Shown piece after piece: positions 27,283 through 41,600 of a DNA stretch of 64,000 nt; positions within the stretch are counted from its first letter, which is position 1, and each line of letters opens with the position of its first letter. The stretch covers positions 1 to 64,000 of the forward strand of contig NW_002476202.1 of NCBI RefSeq assembly GCF_000189635.1, given 5' to 3'. Under the pieces are notes generated by a model. That model did no database searches and was not told the DNA's origin. It saw only the letters and a list, made by a program, of their open reading frames with translations. The stretch comes from Tetrahymena thermophila SB210 (taxonomy: Eukaryota > Ciliophora > Oligohymenophorea > Hymenostomatida > Tetrahymenidae). Made by a program: the position numbers and the translations under genes.

Positions 27283-30200
27283 TTAAAATATAATTTAAAA
27301 TAAATCTTATCTTTTGTTGAGTTTTAAAAATCAATTTTTAATTAATAATTATAATTTTAGAAAATTAGGTAATTCATTTAAATGTTTATTTCTGATATTA
27401 TTAACTAATACAAATCAGTCAATTAACAAAAATACTATAATATTTCAGTCATAAATTTAGAATGTTTTAGTTTACATTATTATTTTTATTTACTAATATT
27501 AGATAATATTAAAGATTTAAATTATTAAAATTACTCTGAAACATCTTCTAAATAAATTTAAAATTGATTTTTAAATAAAATCTACTTCCAAAAATAAAAA
27601 ATTATCTATTTATTTTCTTCTTTAAAGTAAGTATGTTTCACTAACAAAATTAATAAATATAAAAAAGAGCTTATTTGTTTGTATATTTTTAAATGATATA
27701 TATTTAACTAAAAGAAATATATAAAAATAATAAAATAAAATCTTATAAATATTAATTGATAGATTGATTTAATTAATTGTAACAAAGTATGTTTTATAAA
27801 AGAATGGCGATAAAACTTAAATTAACTTTATTATTATTTTTCTAGTTGTAGAAAAATAAAGCTGTGATTCTGAATTATTAAAAAGTCAATGTTTCCAGAA
27901 TAATTAATTTTTTTTTAGTTTATCTCAAATTATTTAATTTTGTTCTCAACTTAAAACTTTTGTTTTTAGTGAAAATAAAATGTTACAATTATTTTAATTG
28001 TTATTTTTTTATACAGTATTTAAAATTTCTTCTTATATTTTTATTTTTCAAATAGAATTTTAATCCTGTATTCTTTTTAGATTTATTTTTAATTGAGTCA
28101 TTTAAAAAATATAAGCACATCATAGATTTAGAAAAGAGAAAGTTAAATTACAAATAATTGAAGTATTAATATTTAGTTAATAAAATTAAGAGCAGTATTT
28201 TTTATAAAATAAATCTAAAATAAAAATGATTTACAAATATTTTTTGATTTTGCTTCAAAATATTTTTTAAAAACTAAACTTTAAAATTCATCAAGTTTTT
28301 TTCACTATTTAGAAAAATAAAAAAGTATTTTTCTGATTGATATAATTTGTTTATTTTAAATGAAATAAGTATTCTCTAAAGATATTTTTTTCTTATGTAA
28401 TACCAAAATTCAAATTAATTTACAACCAAATTAAGTAATAATTTGAATCTGAAAAAAAGATAGAGACCACAATGATCTTAATTTAATGTAAATAATTATT
28501 ATAAGAAGATATCTAAAAAATATAAATTCCTTTTAAAATCTTCATAAATGTTAATAAGATAGAAAATTAACTTACAATCAAAAAATATAATTTTATTCAA
28601 GGTTTTTAAAATTTAGATTACATGCTAAAATTACTCAAAGAAAGAAGTATGTAACTAAATCTCATAATAAAAAAATAAAAAGATAAATAATTGAAGCTAT
28701 ATTTAGAATAACTGAATTACGCATACTTTTTTCAATAATTTTTAAAAAATATGAGAGAATAGATTTATTTTTTTTAAATAATTATAATTTTAGATTATTT
28801 TATTTTTTAAAATAATGGCTTACTTCTATTATAATTTACCTATTATTTTTCACAAAGCATAATATTTTTTTCTATTTATTTAGAACTCATGTAATTTTCT
28901 TTTTATCATTTAAAATATTTAAATAACTAAGAGTTTTTTTCTTATCACTTACCTCATTTACATACCATCAATTTTAATCAAAAAGTAGATATTTTTATTT
29001 CCATTATTTCCAAATTAATTGATTGTATTAAAAAAAGATAAATCTTAATTCAACGATCAAATCTGATTCTTAAACCAAAAATTAATCATATGATATCAAT
29101 AAAGAAAATATATAAAGTATTTTTTTTAACTTATATCATCATCAAAGTTGAGATCTATTGAAACCTTAGCAAAATTGATAAAATTTAATAAATTTAAAAA
29201 TAGATTTATCAAATAATAGTTAAAAAATGATTTTTCTCACTTATTTTAAAATTTTTTAGCTGATAAAGTTTTTCTTTATTTAAAATTTTATAATTCCTTC
29301 ATATTAAATAATTCAATGTGAAAATAAATACATTTATTTGCTATTAATTTTGAAATTTTTAAAATAGCTAAAATATTTATTCTTTAGCTTAAAAAATAAT
29401 TAAATTGAAGAAGGAGCTAGAAATTGAGAGGATGATCATAGTAATATTTATAACTTATAACATTATTTTTGACAAAATTTAAGATATATTTAATATCCTT
29501 TAAGACTATAGAGATATCTGGATCAACAATAAAATTAAAGCCTTAGGTATTATTTTTTAAAGATTAAGATAATATTTTGCAATAATCAAATTATCAAATA
29601 ACATATTTATGATTAAATTTAAAATGCTTATTTTTAACTAATTTATTATTAAAAAAATAATTAATTTGGAAATAAAATTAATTAATTCAACTATCTTCAT
29701 ATTTTTGATTTGATAAAAAATAGCAATAAAATAAATTATTTTTTTAATTTTATTAATGAAATTGAAAACTTCATAAAAATAATAAAAATGTAATTTTTTT
29801 CTTTCTATTTTAAATAAAAATAAGTCTGTCTAAATTTTTTTAAAGAAACCTTTCTATAAATCATACAAATAATATGCTAAAATGATTATCATCTAGATAA
29901 ATAAATCTCTGAAATATTCTTTATTTTTTTAATTGAGAAAAAGTATTTAAAAATATTTATTAATGAAACTAGTTTTGTAATAAAGTTTAACTTAAATCAA
30001 TTTAAAATGAAAGGTTATTGTAAATATAAAGTAAATTTTCTATTAAATATGTCTTCATTTATTTGTTTTAAAGTAGTTTATCGAGAGAATTTTTGAATTC
30101 ATAACGTTAATAAAATTTAATCTTATTAGTAAATACATTTAAAACAAAATAAGCTTTATATATTAACAGTGGGTCATATTTAACTTTCTGGTGGCTAGTT

Positions 30201-30297
30201 AATTGATGATAATTTAATAGATTAATTATTTATGAAATAAAATATTATATTGTGATCTTAACTTCATCAAAATAATAATAAAAGATATTATTGCTTT
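27283..30297. other. Gene-poor AT-rich region, with one weak minus-strand open frame
   Basis: Three kilobases separate the 5' end of giant copy A from the 3' end of the reticulon gene. Most is extremely AT-rich with no coding signal. One stretch, 29237-29575 on the minus strand, stays open for about 110 codons in the ciliate code and is less biased than its surroundings (it contains FNFIVDPDISIVLKDIKYI). No start, splice partner or family could be assigned, and open frames of this length are not rare when TGA is the only stop. It may be a gene relic or chance. The 500 bases next to 27282 should contain the promoter of copy A. Confidence 0.45.
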
Positions 30298-31388
30298 TCA
30301 ATTAGATTTAGAAGGAGGAGTATACTTAGGAATCTTGCTTAAAACGGATTCAGCAGCAACTAAAGCCTTATCTAATTATTTAAGATATAAACTAAATCAT
30401 GTAAAAATTATTAAATTAAAGTCATACCTAAGAGTCCCTTAGATAATCCGCAAACATCCATTCCCAACTTGAAAGAAACAAATCCAAAAGCTAATAATCC
30501 ATTGACAACTAATATTAATATCATAAAAAAAATTAAATAAATAAATTAATTAATTATTTATCAATATTTTTTGTTTGATTCATATCTAAATTATGCTTTT
30601 TTACCTAACCAAGTCAAGCTAATGATGCTGAAGCAGCTAACTAATTTAGCCAACAAGTAAAGACCGCCGATTAACTAATTTATAAAAAAAGTATAATTTT
30701 TATTATGATTTGAATATTTTATGTAATTTAAAATGCTGCTTTTATGAATTCAATAAGGAGAAATTTATACAAAATATAAAAATTATTTGATTTGCTTACT
30801 TTAACTTGAGATAAGATTGATTAGTGAACTTGCTTGAAGTAACCTTAAATGCAGTTATTCCAATTAACAAAGGTAATAATAAGTCCTTGGACAGTTTCTT
30901 CGCTAACATAAACATATTGGGTGTCTTCCTTAGGATCTCTGTTAAATTTAAATAAATTATGTTTATTATTACTTCAATAGAAATATAATATTAAATTAGT
31001 CTATTAAAAATTTACTCAGCCTTAAGGATGAACTTCAAAACTGCAAGATAGACAATTGTGATAACAGTTGAAACGAGGACAAAGTTAGTTAAAACATAAA
31101 CGAGTCCAAGATTGTTATATAAAACTGTTAATAATAAGGCATTGAAAGCAAATGCGAAGATGCCTGATTTTACGACATCGTTCCATCTGAAAATCTCTGG
31201 TAATCCTATTTGATTAATAGATAAAATATTTAAAATAATCTTTTATGCTAAATTATTTTTTATGGTTAGACTGCTAAAGTTTGGAAATATTTAAACTAAA
31301 AAACAAGCTAGCTCGCTAAAAGAATAAATTTATTTAAAAATTGTTTTATATGCTAAATTAAAAACTAACCTTGACAACAACTTGACAT
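30298..31388 (-). CDS. Reticulon-like ER membrane-shaping protein
   Basis: The gene runs from ATG (31386-31388) to TGA (30298-30300) on the minus strand and encodes about 210 residues in six exons. After a short N-terminus comes LPEIFRWNDVVKSGIFAFAF, which matches the lead-in of the reticulon homology domain (a tryptophan before the first hydrophobic stretch). There are two long hydrophobic hairpins, about residues 30-80 and 125-175, with a polar loop of about 50 residues between. The end, DKALVAAESVLSKIPKYTPP, resembles the usual reticulon C-terminus (KDAMAKIQAKIPG). Reticulons insert as wedges in the cytoplasmic leaflet and curve tubular ER; a role in ER tubule formation is inferred from the family. 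Introns include about 31315-31360, 31200-31265, 30945-31015 and 30380-30430. The second intron begins GTCTAA, less typical than the rest. Function assignment is good; exact splice points are less so. Confidence 0.82.
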
Positions 31389-32923
31389 TTTTCTTATTTA
31401 TTTATTTTTAATGATTTCTTTTAAATACTTATTTATATTTATTCAATTTAATTATTTATTTCAATATTAATTAATATATTTATTTTTTTGAGTTTTTGAT
31501 TTTTTAAATGATTCATTCATTCATTTACTTTTTTCTTCTTTCCTTATCTTAGTTTTACTTAATCATCTACTTGCAAACATTTTTCAATTCATTAAATAGC
31601 TAGATCTTTTTCTCTTCATTTTTTCTTTATATTTTAATTAACATTAATCACTTTTATTATAAACGTCATCTGATACAATACCAAGCACATCTACCTATTT
31701 TTCTTCTCCTTTTTCAAAAAATTGTATCTTGACTTTATTAATTTTTAATCATATTCGAAAAATCTTCAACTAAATTTTGAACAAAAAACTCAAATTTTTG
31801 ATGTCCATCTTAATCAAAAATTTTAAGATAATTAGACCATTTCATTAATAAAGCTTATATAATACAAATATAAGTCGCTGTTTTATAAATTTCAAAGTCT
31901 TTGCTAAAAAAGTCAAATTTTAATTCTTTAAGAATTAATATAGAATTTTATTACATTTTTTGCAAAAATTATTTTAAACATAATTTAAATTTTTAAATAA
32001 AATTACAATAAATTATTTAATGTTTATTATTTTAGTGATATTAGAAATAATATAATTTTTTATAAAATAAAATTAATTACTTTGAAACAAAAGATTATTT
32101 AAAAAATTATATTAATCAAAAGTAACAAAATTCAAATTTAATTTAAAGAGAAATATTTATTTTATTGAATAAAATAAAACTTTAAAAAATATAAATTTAA
32201 CATTTTTTCAATTTACTTTCCTACATTTTTAATCTGTGTTTTTAATAATTCACAATTTAAATATTCTAGCTAATATTTTTTTAAAAGTTTTATCTTTTTG
32301 AATATAGATTTGTACTATTCTTTTTTATTTTAGTAAAATAAATTTAATAATTAGAAAATCTTTGAATTATTTTTTATTTATTTTAATAATAAAATTTTAA
32401 TCTGAAATATAAATTTATAATTATTATTTATTGTAAATAGAAATCATATATTTAATCATTTAATATCAACAAAAATTTTTTAATTCTTATATTATTATGC
32501 TGGAATTCTACAAATTTAAGCAAATGTGTTCAATTTTGCGATACCATTTAAATAAAAATAACTATGAATTAACAACATACATAAAGTAGAGTTTTGAGGA
32601 ATTCCAATTTATTTTATAAAATTTTTACTTATAAAAAGATATAAACCAGCTTGATTAGGTTATATATTTTATATTATTAATTTTTATTTAATGGTTTTCA
32701 AAAGTTGATCAGTAAAATGGTGTTATTTATAATAAATAAAATTTTAATAATTATTCTAATTAATATTTATGAATATATTAAAAATCTATATTTAAAGTGG
32801 GTTTTTGTCCTAGTTTCAGTTGATAATATTTATTTACAAAAAATTAAAAAAGTAATTAAATAAATAGATTAAAAGCTAATCATCTACTAATCACTCAACA
32901 CTCTAAAATCAAAGGATATAAAA
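31389..32923. other. Intergenic region between divergent reticulon (-) and 32924 (+) genes
   Basis: AT-rich spacer that holds the 5' regions of both divergent genes. T-runs and CTTT-rich stretches lie just upstream of the reticulon start. Apart from the doubtful coding blocks at 31513-31903 (minus), nothing was recognised. Confidence 0.45.
31513..31903 (-). CDS. Possible small gene or gene relic
   Basis: On the minus strand, upstream of the reticulon gene, there is gene-like sequence less AT-biased than its surroundings. A block follows a good acceptor (CTTTTTTAG, ending at 31904) and reads KDFEIYKTATYICIIQALLM and KIFDQDGHQKFEFFVQNL. A second block in another frame reads KIQFFEKGEEKQVDVLGIVS. 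A third block in yet another frame reads KKIQLFNELKNVCKQMIKQN and ends at TGA 31513-31515. I could not join these with convincing splice sites, and no family is recognised. It may be a small intron-rich gene or a decaying one. Confidence 0.3.
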
Positions 32924-34423
32924 ATGAGTACTACATAATCCGATAGCTACTAATATGTAATAATATATTCTCAATTACTTAAAGAGAAGAATTTCATCAT
33001 TAATATTTTCATATTTACTAAAATAGAGGCAGTTTAATTCATCTAGAAGGTCTCAATCAAGAACCCTTTCAACATCTTCATGGTAACTACTTTTTAATGA
33101 TTATTTAAATCAAATTTATTTAATTATCATTTATAAAAGGAGATCTGTCTCTTCATCTAGAACTATGGACTCTGTTAAGCTTGCTATAAAGAATTCACAA
33201 GTAAAATCATCTAAAATTCATTTAAATTTTAATGAAGCTAATCACAATTTTTAAAAGATAAACTCAGAAGTAAAGTAGAAATTAAAAAGCATCTATAAAG
33301 ATTACGAATTAGGCAAATTATCAAGATAGGAAATGAAAGACATTATCTAAAAAGGTATTCTATTTTATAATCTTCATTATTATTTAATTTAATGATTTTT
33401 ATTGATAGATTTAAACTTGGAGACAAATTCTACCTTCGAGAAAAGCATTAAGAGTGTTAATATGAATTACACTTCTTTGATAAGAGGTATTGATAAAAAG
33501 GAAGTCAACTCAATTACTAATTTCAAGCCAAATACTAAAGACGAGTAACTATCAAAGCAATTTATAAAAACCGTCTCCCTTAATCTTTACAAAACTTAAA
33601 GAATACCTTTCTAGAAAAACACTGAACAAAGTTTTAATTACTTCATTTAAAAGCGTTTATTTATTTATTTATTTTTTCAATTTTAATTAGTTCCTAAACC
33701 TGATGTTTTTGGTGAAGATACTTGGCTCCACAAACAAATTAAAGAAGAAAGAATTCCCAACTAAAACCTCTTCTTACCATAAAAACTATTAAATGAATAA
33801 GAAAAAGAGTCACTTTAAGTACAAAGGGAACTAAGACTAGTTACTAACAGCTACCAATCGCGTAATAATGTAATCTATAAAGTTAAAGGTCCTGCACCAT
33901 GCGAAACTAAGGCTATTTTGTAAGTATTTAAAAATGAATAATAATTCTAATATACTTTATTTAATAAAAGAAATAACGGTGATATAGTTGGTTTAAAAGC
34001 TGAAACCTAACTTTAGAGCAGTAAAAATATTAATGTCAGCCAATCTTCTCTGCCAGAACAAAGAGTTTCTAGATTAAAAAAATATGAAGGTAAAATTTTA
34101 AATACTGAATGCAACTAAGAAAATTAGTGGAGTGCTCCCATCAATAAGAAGGTGACACAATTAAAGTAATTTAATTTAATTTAAGAATAGCAAAAATCTA
34201 ACTTATTATTTATTATTTTTGAATAGAAATTCTGAATATAACTTTTTGGACCAAGAGAATATGCTTATGTTCAAAACATATGCAGCTGGAGATACAAAAA
34301 GATCCAAAGACTTTGGAAATTTGAAGCAACTTTAGTAACTTAGTTATTTTATTTTATTTAAAATTAATTTTACCAAAAATAAATAAAAGGACTTCTTCTA
34401 AAAACATAATTTCTTGGAACTGA
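32924..34423 (+). CDS. Conserved-looking protein of unknown function, Ser-rich N-terminus
   Basis: ATG at 32924 (context AAAATG) to TGA at 34421-34423, about 370-380 residues in about eight exons. Each junction could be joined in frame with short GT...AG introns, for example about 32957-33032, 33081-33139, 33356-33407 and 34169-34230. The first 45 residues are Ser/Arg-rich (SSRRSQSRTLSTSS). The middle is charged and likely helical (KLKSIYKDYELGKLSRQEMK). The second half includes KPDVFGEDTWLHKQIKEERI and VIYKVKGPAPCETKAIL. There is no signal peptide, membrane segment or known domain. Codon use and composition are clearly coding. It could be a cytoskeletal or cortical protein, but there is no evidence beyond its charged soluble character. 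Confidence 0.65.
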
Positions 34424-35642
34424 AAGCACATTTTAGATCATGCATGAATGGAAAAAAAAAATAGACTTGTGAATAAAAATAAAACTCATTCAATGAGATA
34501 TAAAAATAATAATTATTATAATAAAAACAATAAAATTTAATAAAATATAAAATCATTTATTTGTAAATTAATTACTTATTTATTTATTTTTCTTTGTATT
34601 CAAATAAATTTGGATTAATTAATAGGTTCTAATACTGATTAAAAAACTTTTTTTTTAACAAAATAAATTTTGTGTTAAATTAATATTTTTTTTTGATAGA
34701 TAAACTCTATATTAAACATTTAATAATAATTCTTTGATTCATATTTTTTAATTATTTTCTAAATAGAAAGTTTAGATCTACCTATTTTTTTCTAATCTTA
34801 AAACTAAAAATAATTCAATGTTTAGCTTTGACCAAAATAATTTTTAAAATATAATTATTGAAAATAAATAAATAAATGCTAATTATTTTACTAATTTCAT
34901 AAAAATCCTAATTAATTCAAATTCAAATTCAAAAATTTTTGATATTAAAGCGAATAAGAAAGATAATATTACTTTGCTTAAAATATAATTATGGTATTTT
35001 TAAAAGTTTTAATTTTAATAAAAAAATAACATTTTATTTTAAAATAGGGTACACATACTATTAATGGATTATAATTTTTATAAAATAATAATCAGAGCTT
35101 TAAAGATATTTAGAAATATTTAAGTTGAATAAAATCGGGTGGTGTTAAATAAAAGCTTACACTATTCTGTTTAATATTTTTGTATTTTTAAATCTAATTT
35201 TTTATGGTAAAAAAAAGATTATTTAATTATGAATAAATAAATAAGATAAGAGTTATTTCATGAGTTAGAAAGATATTTTAATTGAAAAAAATACAAAGTG
35301 ATTTAGATCCACATAAAAATTACATTTATTTCTTTAGGATAAGTGAATAAAGAATATAAATCAATTAAGATGAGGTTTTTGATATATATTGACATTATTA
35401 TAAAGCTTAATTTATTAGGATCATAAATATCCATAAATAAACTCTTTTTTTTTAAGATTAACTTTTTGTGACTTAATATATTAGCCTAAAATGTTAAACA
35501 ATACATTTTTTATGAAGACTAACAGGAATTTAAGATTTATTTTTATAAAGATTTCATTTGAAGAAATTTAATTGCAATATCAAAAGTAAAGTTTTTGAAA
35601 CAATATTTAGGATAAAATAATAAATTGTTATCTTATTTTGTA
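34424..35642. other. AT-rich intergenic region with one doubtful small gene
   Basis: Spacer between the 32924 gene and giant membrane protein copy B. The only coding-like stretch is the small open frame at 34818-35285, listed separately. A short direct repeat of AATTC-A units lies near 34917-34935. No promoter element could be identified for copy B. Confidence 0.4.
34818..35285 (+). CDS. Doubtful small ORF, about 135 residues
   Basis: ATG at 34818 opens MFSFDQNNFQNIIIENKQ and stays open to a GT donor near 34992. After an intron of about 50 bases ending AAAATAG, a frame continues to TGA at 35283-35285 (ending HELERYFN). A second splice phase would end at TGA 35126-35128. There is no recognisable domain. 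Open frames of this size can arise by chance when only TGA stops translation, so this is a weak call needing transcript support. Confidence 0.27.
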
Positions 35643-38600
35643 ATGGTCTTAAGCATATTGACAATAATTTTGATTTTGATTTAAAGCTAATATTCTGATG
35701 GATAGAAATGCCCTTAAACAAATATCCAAACGAGTAAGCAAACAAATAAAGAAATAAAATATAATTCAATCATTTTAATCTTTAAAATAGTTGTTGGATT
35801 TTATGGATATTATGTCTTCAATAATTACTTGAAACTACCAAAAACTAACATTCTCATAGCTATTAGTGTTTAGTATAGCGGAACATAAATTGCTCATACC
35901 ACATTATATTTAGATGATATATCAACAACCTAAGATAATGTTTTGGATATAGTTAAAAGTAAATTTTTGTAAAAATATTATTTTTGGATAAAAATTACTG
36001 ATTAATATAAAAGCTGAATATCAAATACTCCAATTAGATTATATAGAACCTTTTAAAAAAATTATAGCCTCTAACTAATCATAGATTTTGATTATTGATC
36101 CCTATAGTGTAAAACCAATAAAATAAATTGATTTTTCTTAAGTTATTGGCATGACTTATATCAAAGATTTTGGTTTAATTTTTATGTGTGGTGGTGTCTG
36201 CGAATGTTTTGTTGTTGAAATTAATTATTTTCAAGTTATATTTAGATTTAACAACTGTTAGTATGACTCTAATCCTTTTATTACCTATACATTTTCCAAA
36301 GCCTATAAGTAAAATAACGGTGTAGTTGTTTTGGTAGTTTAAGATCCTAAAGGTTTATGCACATGGTCTTTTCAATATAGTACAGGTATTTATCAATATA
36401 ATTACCATTTTTAATTAGGTAAATTCATTAATTTTTAAAGCTAAATTGTTAAAATAAATATATATTTAAAAACTTTTAGCAGATGGATTTTTAAATTCAT
36501 CACATAATTATGACTCGCATGATCAATATGATATCATATTTCTTGCAGGAAATAACGGTCTAGTGTAAATATATCAAATATGTCACTTTTGCAGCAATCA
36601 GCCTTATTAACAATTATTTAACAATAGTAAAATTATTTATTAACTAAAAAATAAAAAACCAATTTTATAAAAAAGCTTTAATTAACTCCAGTAAATAGTT
36701 TTATCATATCAAATTTATAAGAGTTTATATATCTGGTTAAGAATAATAAAGTATTTTCATATCAGATTTATACATCTTATATAGGCTAGATTTTTAAGTC
36801 ATCACTACTCCAAACACAAACTAAGTTTAATCTTTGAACTTTTTAAACTTGTAAAACCCTTTTTAAGTTTAATTGGTAGGTAAATAAATCTATTATGCTT
36901 TTATGTACCATATGGTAGAAAATTAGTAGCTTATAATTCCTGTATAAGATTTTTATGATAACTAAAAATCTTTTACGTTTGCTTATAACTATAATACAAA
37001 TACTGGTCAGATTCGTCTTTGTAAATTTATTTGATTTCTATTTCAAAAAATTAAATTATTTGATAACTAGCTTTGATGAAAATTATCCTAAATTATACTC
37101 CAAAGAGTTAGATGAGATAAAAAATTGACCAAAAAAAATTTTTAAATTAAGTTTTCAATTAAACTAATTGGTCAAGACTTATCCATACATCTATTTAATT
37201 CTTCTCTCTTCTGCATTATCAAAAAACTAACTAACTCATTTCTTTTATTAAATTAATTTCATATTTTTGTACTTTTTAAAGAAAATTTATGATTTTTTAT
37301 ATTAAAATTAGATTATAAAACTAATGGATTCACAAAACAGTATAGAATCTAGCTATAATAAAACTATTATTTTGTTTCAATGTTTGACAACTTAATAATA
37401 ATTACTTAAGATAGTATATAAGGGAAAATAATCTAATAATTTAATATAATAAATTCACCATATGTTGGTAATAGTTTTATTTCTGTTTACAATAACCCTC
37501 TTTGCTATATCATTATATAGGTAGGAAATTATATAAAGCTATATAAAACATCACTTGACAATTAAAATACATTTGGCCATGTAAAAATTATTTTTACCCA
37601 ATTAATAAATAGTTTTATAAAGTTTAATAATTATTAAAAAAATAGTATTTAGGTCTCGATTACTTAGCTTTAAACGTGCCATCTGAATAATATAAACCTG
37701 TTGCGTTCTATTAAAAAAATAATAATTAAGACTAAGTATGGGTTGTATTGAGTTTACCTATAAAAAAGAATAATTAAAACTTTCTCTTTCATATTATTGA
37801 TATGTGGAATTTTTAATTTCAAGTTTTAGTGTCAAATAATCCAGATGACAATATTAACAAAACCAGTTTTGCTTTGTATTGCGATTAATCTTAAGAGATT
37901 ATTGGCTTAGATGTACTAGGAAATGTCTATGTTTGGGATGCTAAAAATTTTACAAACTTTAAATATAAAGCTACTATGAGTAAATCAAATTTACTTTATA
38001 ATTTCTTCAATAATATATTATATTAATAAATTATTAGCATAATATACTTGTCTAAATCCTTAAACTGGTACTCTAAGATATGATATAAATGGAATTTATT
38101 TGATAGTTCAGTGTGGTGATTATTAAATCATCAGTTTTAACATTCTTTCTGGATAAACTCAAAAAATAATCAAGCTTAGTAGTTTAAGTGATGTTTTTTC
38201 ATTTATTGAAGAAATTTAGCTACTTCTTACGTATGATTTTTCTTCTGGAAACATTAGCATTTTTTAGTTTTAATCAGGTAATTTTTAATATCTAATGAAA
38301 ATGGTAACAAATTCATTTTAAAAATACGATTACCTTATTAATTTCAGTTATTTTCCAGAAACATAAACTTTGTGGATTTAATTTTTTTATGCAAATATAT
38401 TTTTTGAAATTGGCAAGTGCATAAATGATATTAGTTCTTGTATGAATTGCTAAATGGATTTTTATTTTAATACCACTGAAACTAAGTAAAGTAATTTAAT
38501 ATATGGCTTAGGTACTATTGATTCACCTTTTTAAACTTCATCTAGCCTTATTACAGCTTTTTATAATGTATATTCCTTAATAAATGTTTAATTATTTTAT

Positions 38601-41600
38601 TCAAAATAAAAAATTTTATAAATAGGCTAAAAAATATTAATAAATATTTACAGAAGTAAAAAGTATCAATTTAAATATTAATATTGACCCATCAAATATC
38701 TTCAATTTAATTTAAGAATTTATATCACTTGATTTTGGAAGCAATATAAGTCTGAATATTAAAAATTTAAACTCATCTTAAAAAGGATAGATAAATATTA
38801 CTAATTATATTTAATTTTCAAATTATAATTCTGTAACATTAGATAATGTATTATTGAATTTTAACACCTAAACATCAGCTATTAGTAGTTAGTAAAACTG
38901 TGGTATTTACTTGACAAATGTTCAAAATAGCCTCCTTAATAATTTAGATTATAAATCATAAAATTCATCAATTAACTGCTTCTAAATATAAATTAATAAT
39001 TCTACAACTACAATTTCTAACACAGTTTTAGCTCATAAAGATTTCTCAAATGTTAACCAGCTTATAACCATCGCAAACTCAAATCAAGTAATTTAAATTA
39101 TTAGCATTTAAATAATAATTCTATTTTAAATAATTAAAGATTTATTTCAGAAATTTTTAGTTGCTGAATTCTATATTGAATAGCCAATTGACTATACTCA
39201 ATTAGATAAGTGATACTAAACTTTTTATTGATAATATGATAATATAAAATAATAATTGTAGCAGTTACTATGTTAATCCCCCTGATTTAGTAGGATAGCT
39301 CTTTCAAGTTGGCTAGTCTTAAGTAACTAATTTATTAATAGCAAACAATTCTTTTTGCAACTAGAAAATATTTTCTACTAATGGTAATATAAATTAAAAG
39401 AATTTAGAATTTATCTTTTAAAATATTACTATTTAATAAAACCAATTTTACATTCAAGCCTAATATCTCTTTTTCGATTCTATTTACTATTTTAACTCAG
39501 TTCCTTAACATAGTCTGTTGGTCAGTAATGTTTTTAGTTCAGAAAATTCTTACTTTTCTTAAAATCAAGGCTAATAGACAGTCATTGAAACCACTTCCTT
39601 ATTTTTTACCAACCAAATAAAGAATATTACTTTATAAAATGTTACTGTCTATAATCAATATGAAATATCTTTTTGCATAGTTTAGTTTTCTAATTTTGTT
39701 AATTTATACAACTTAACATACTAAAATGACAAAGAATTTTAAGATAGAAAAAATAATATTAAGTTTGGTGGTTTTATATAATTGAGTGAAATATAGTAAT
39801 TAAACTTGAAATTGATGAAAGTATCAAGCATTAAAGCAATAGATAATTCAATTATGAGTATCACTACATAACAATATTCAAAGATTAATATGTTATTTTA
39901 AAATGTAGAAATATTTAATAGCTAGTTTTATCAAACCAAATCTAATTCTCCAGCTAACCCAATATACATTTTATCACAGTAATATTCCAATATTACAATC
40001 TGCTAATGTTCCTTCCACGATAATTAACTTACTGGTCTAATTAACTCTTAAATTCAATCAACTACAGCTTTATAGATTGTAAGTCCTCTAGGAGATACTT
40101 CTATTTTAGAAACACAGTTTACAAATTCAAAATCAAACTCTATCTACAACTTTGTCTATTTATAAAGCAATTAAATTTTTATTAATTAATGCAACTTTAA
40201 AAACTCTTCATTTGACTTATAAGACCCTATTTCATAATTTAAGTAAGAAGGAGGGTCAATAAGAGCAAAGTTTAATAATCTAACAATAAAAGGAACATAA
40301 TTTGTTAACTCTACAGCAAATTAGGGTACTTTCATGTATCTCGAATCTCTTAGCAATAATCTAAATATACAGTTAAATTAAACATCTTTTGTACAAGGCT
40401 ATTCTGATTTCTAAGGAAGTGTATTATACATCGATAATTCTAACTCAGATTTATTTTTTAAATGCTCTTAATGTAATTTTACTGATATTTACTCTTTCAG
40501 TAAAGACTCTGAAGCAATATCTATTAAGTAAATAATTATAAAGGATCATTTTCAATAAATTTATTATTTATTTATTATTAAATATCTAATCTAAATATAT
40601 TTATAATAGGTACACAGATAATCAAATTTCTAGTTAGAAAAATACAATCTAGTTCTTATAAGCTTATTTAATCAATATTTTAGGCCAATAAAATAGTTTT
40701 TTTATTAATTCAGCAAATTCGATAACTTAATTTTAGAATATTTAGCAAACTTAAACATAGAATTTTAGTTTTCCATAACAATTTACAAATTAAATTTCAA
40801 ATCTGCAATCTCAGGCATTGGTCTAATGTTAATATTCAAATATTACTATTTCCAAATCTGTATTTAGCAATTTATATAGCTTACCTAACTCTATATCTCC
40901 TTTGTTTATAAACTCTACATTTTCTAATATAAATATGACAGATATAGTATTTTAATAAAGTAAATTTTCTAAGAGTTTAATCAACTTTGGATTAGGTTAG
41001 ATTATCATACAAAAATCATAATTCCTAAATAATACTTAGGTATATTAAAGCAGATTTCTTTAAACCTTAAAGTCAAATTTACCTTATTAAAATAACTCTT
41101 TGATCATGATAGAGAACTCTTAATTACAAGCAACTGATAATACTCTTTTTGAAAATATCTAATGTTATCAAAATTGCTATGGTTCATCAATATACATGAT
41201 TAACTCAACATTCTAAATTGATTAGACTAAATTTATTAACTCTAAAGTAATCAATTAAAAATTTTTATTTAAATTAAGTAATTTTTTTTAATTTAGGCAG
41301 TAGGAGGAGGAGCTATATTTATTGAAAGTTTAAGATCAAGTGATAATCAAATAACTAACTCTTATTTTATGAGCAATTAAGCTATGTAAGATGGAGGAGC
41401 ATTGTATATTCATGGAAATAAAGGCGACTAATTCTAGTTAAAAATAGCTTTAACTGTATTTAATGATAATTTATCTTAATAAGGATCTGGAGGAGCGATT
41501 TTTATAAATAGTGATTCAAATAATTCAACATAATAATCAATTTTTATAAAAAAATCAATTATGTAAAATAATTAAGCATAAATAGGAGGAGCTATTTAAA

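Noticed and set aside
35554-35769. Minus-strand hydrophobic ORF of 71 codons
   Set aside because: It overlaps the signal-peptide exon of giant copy B, whose start is confirmed by alignment with copy C.
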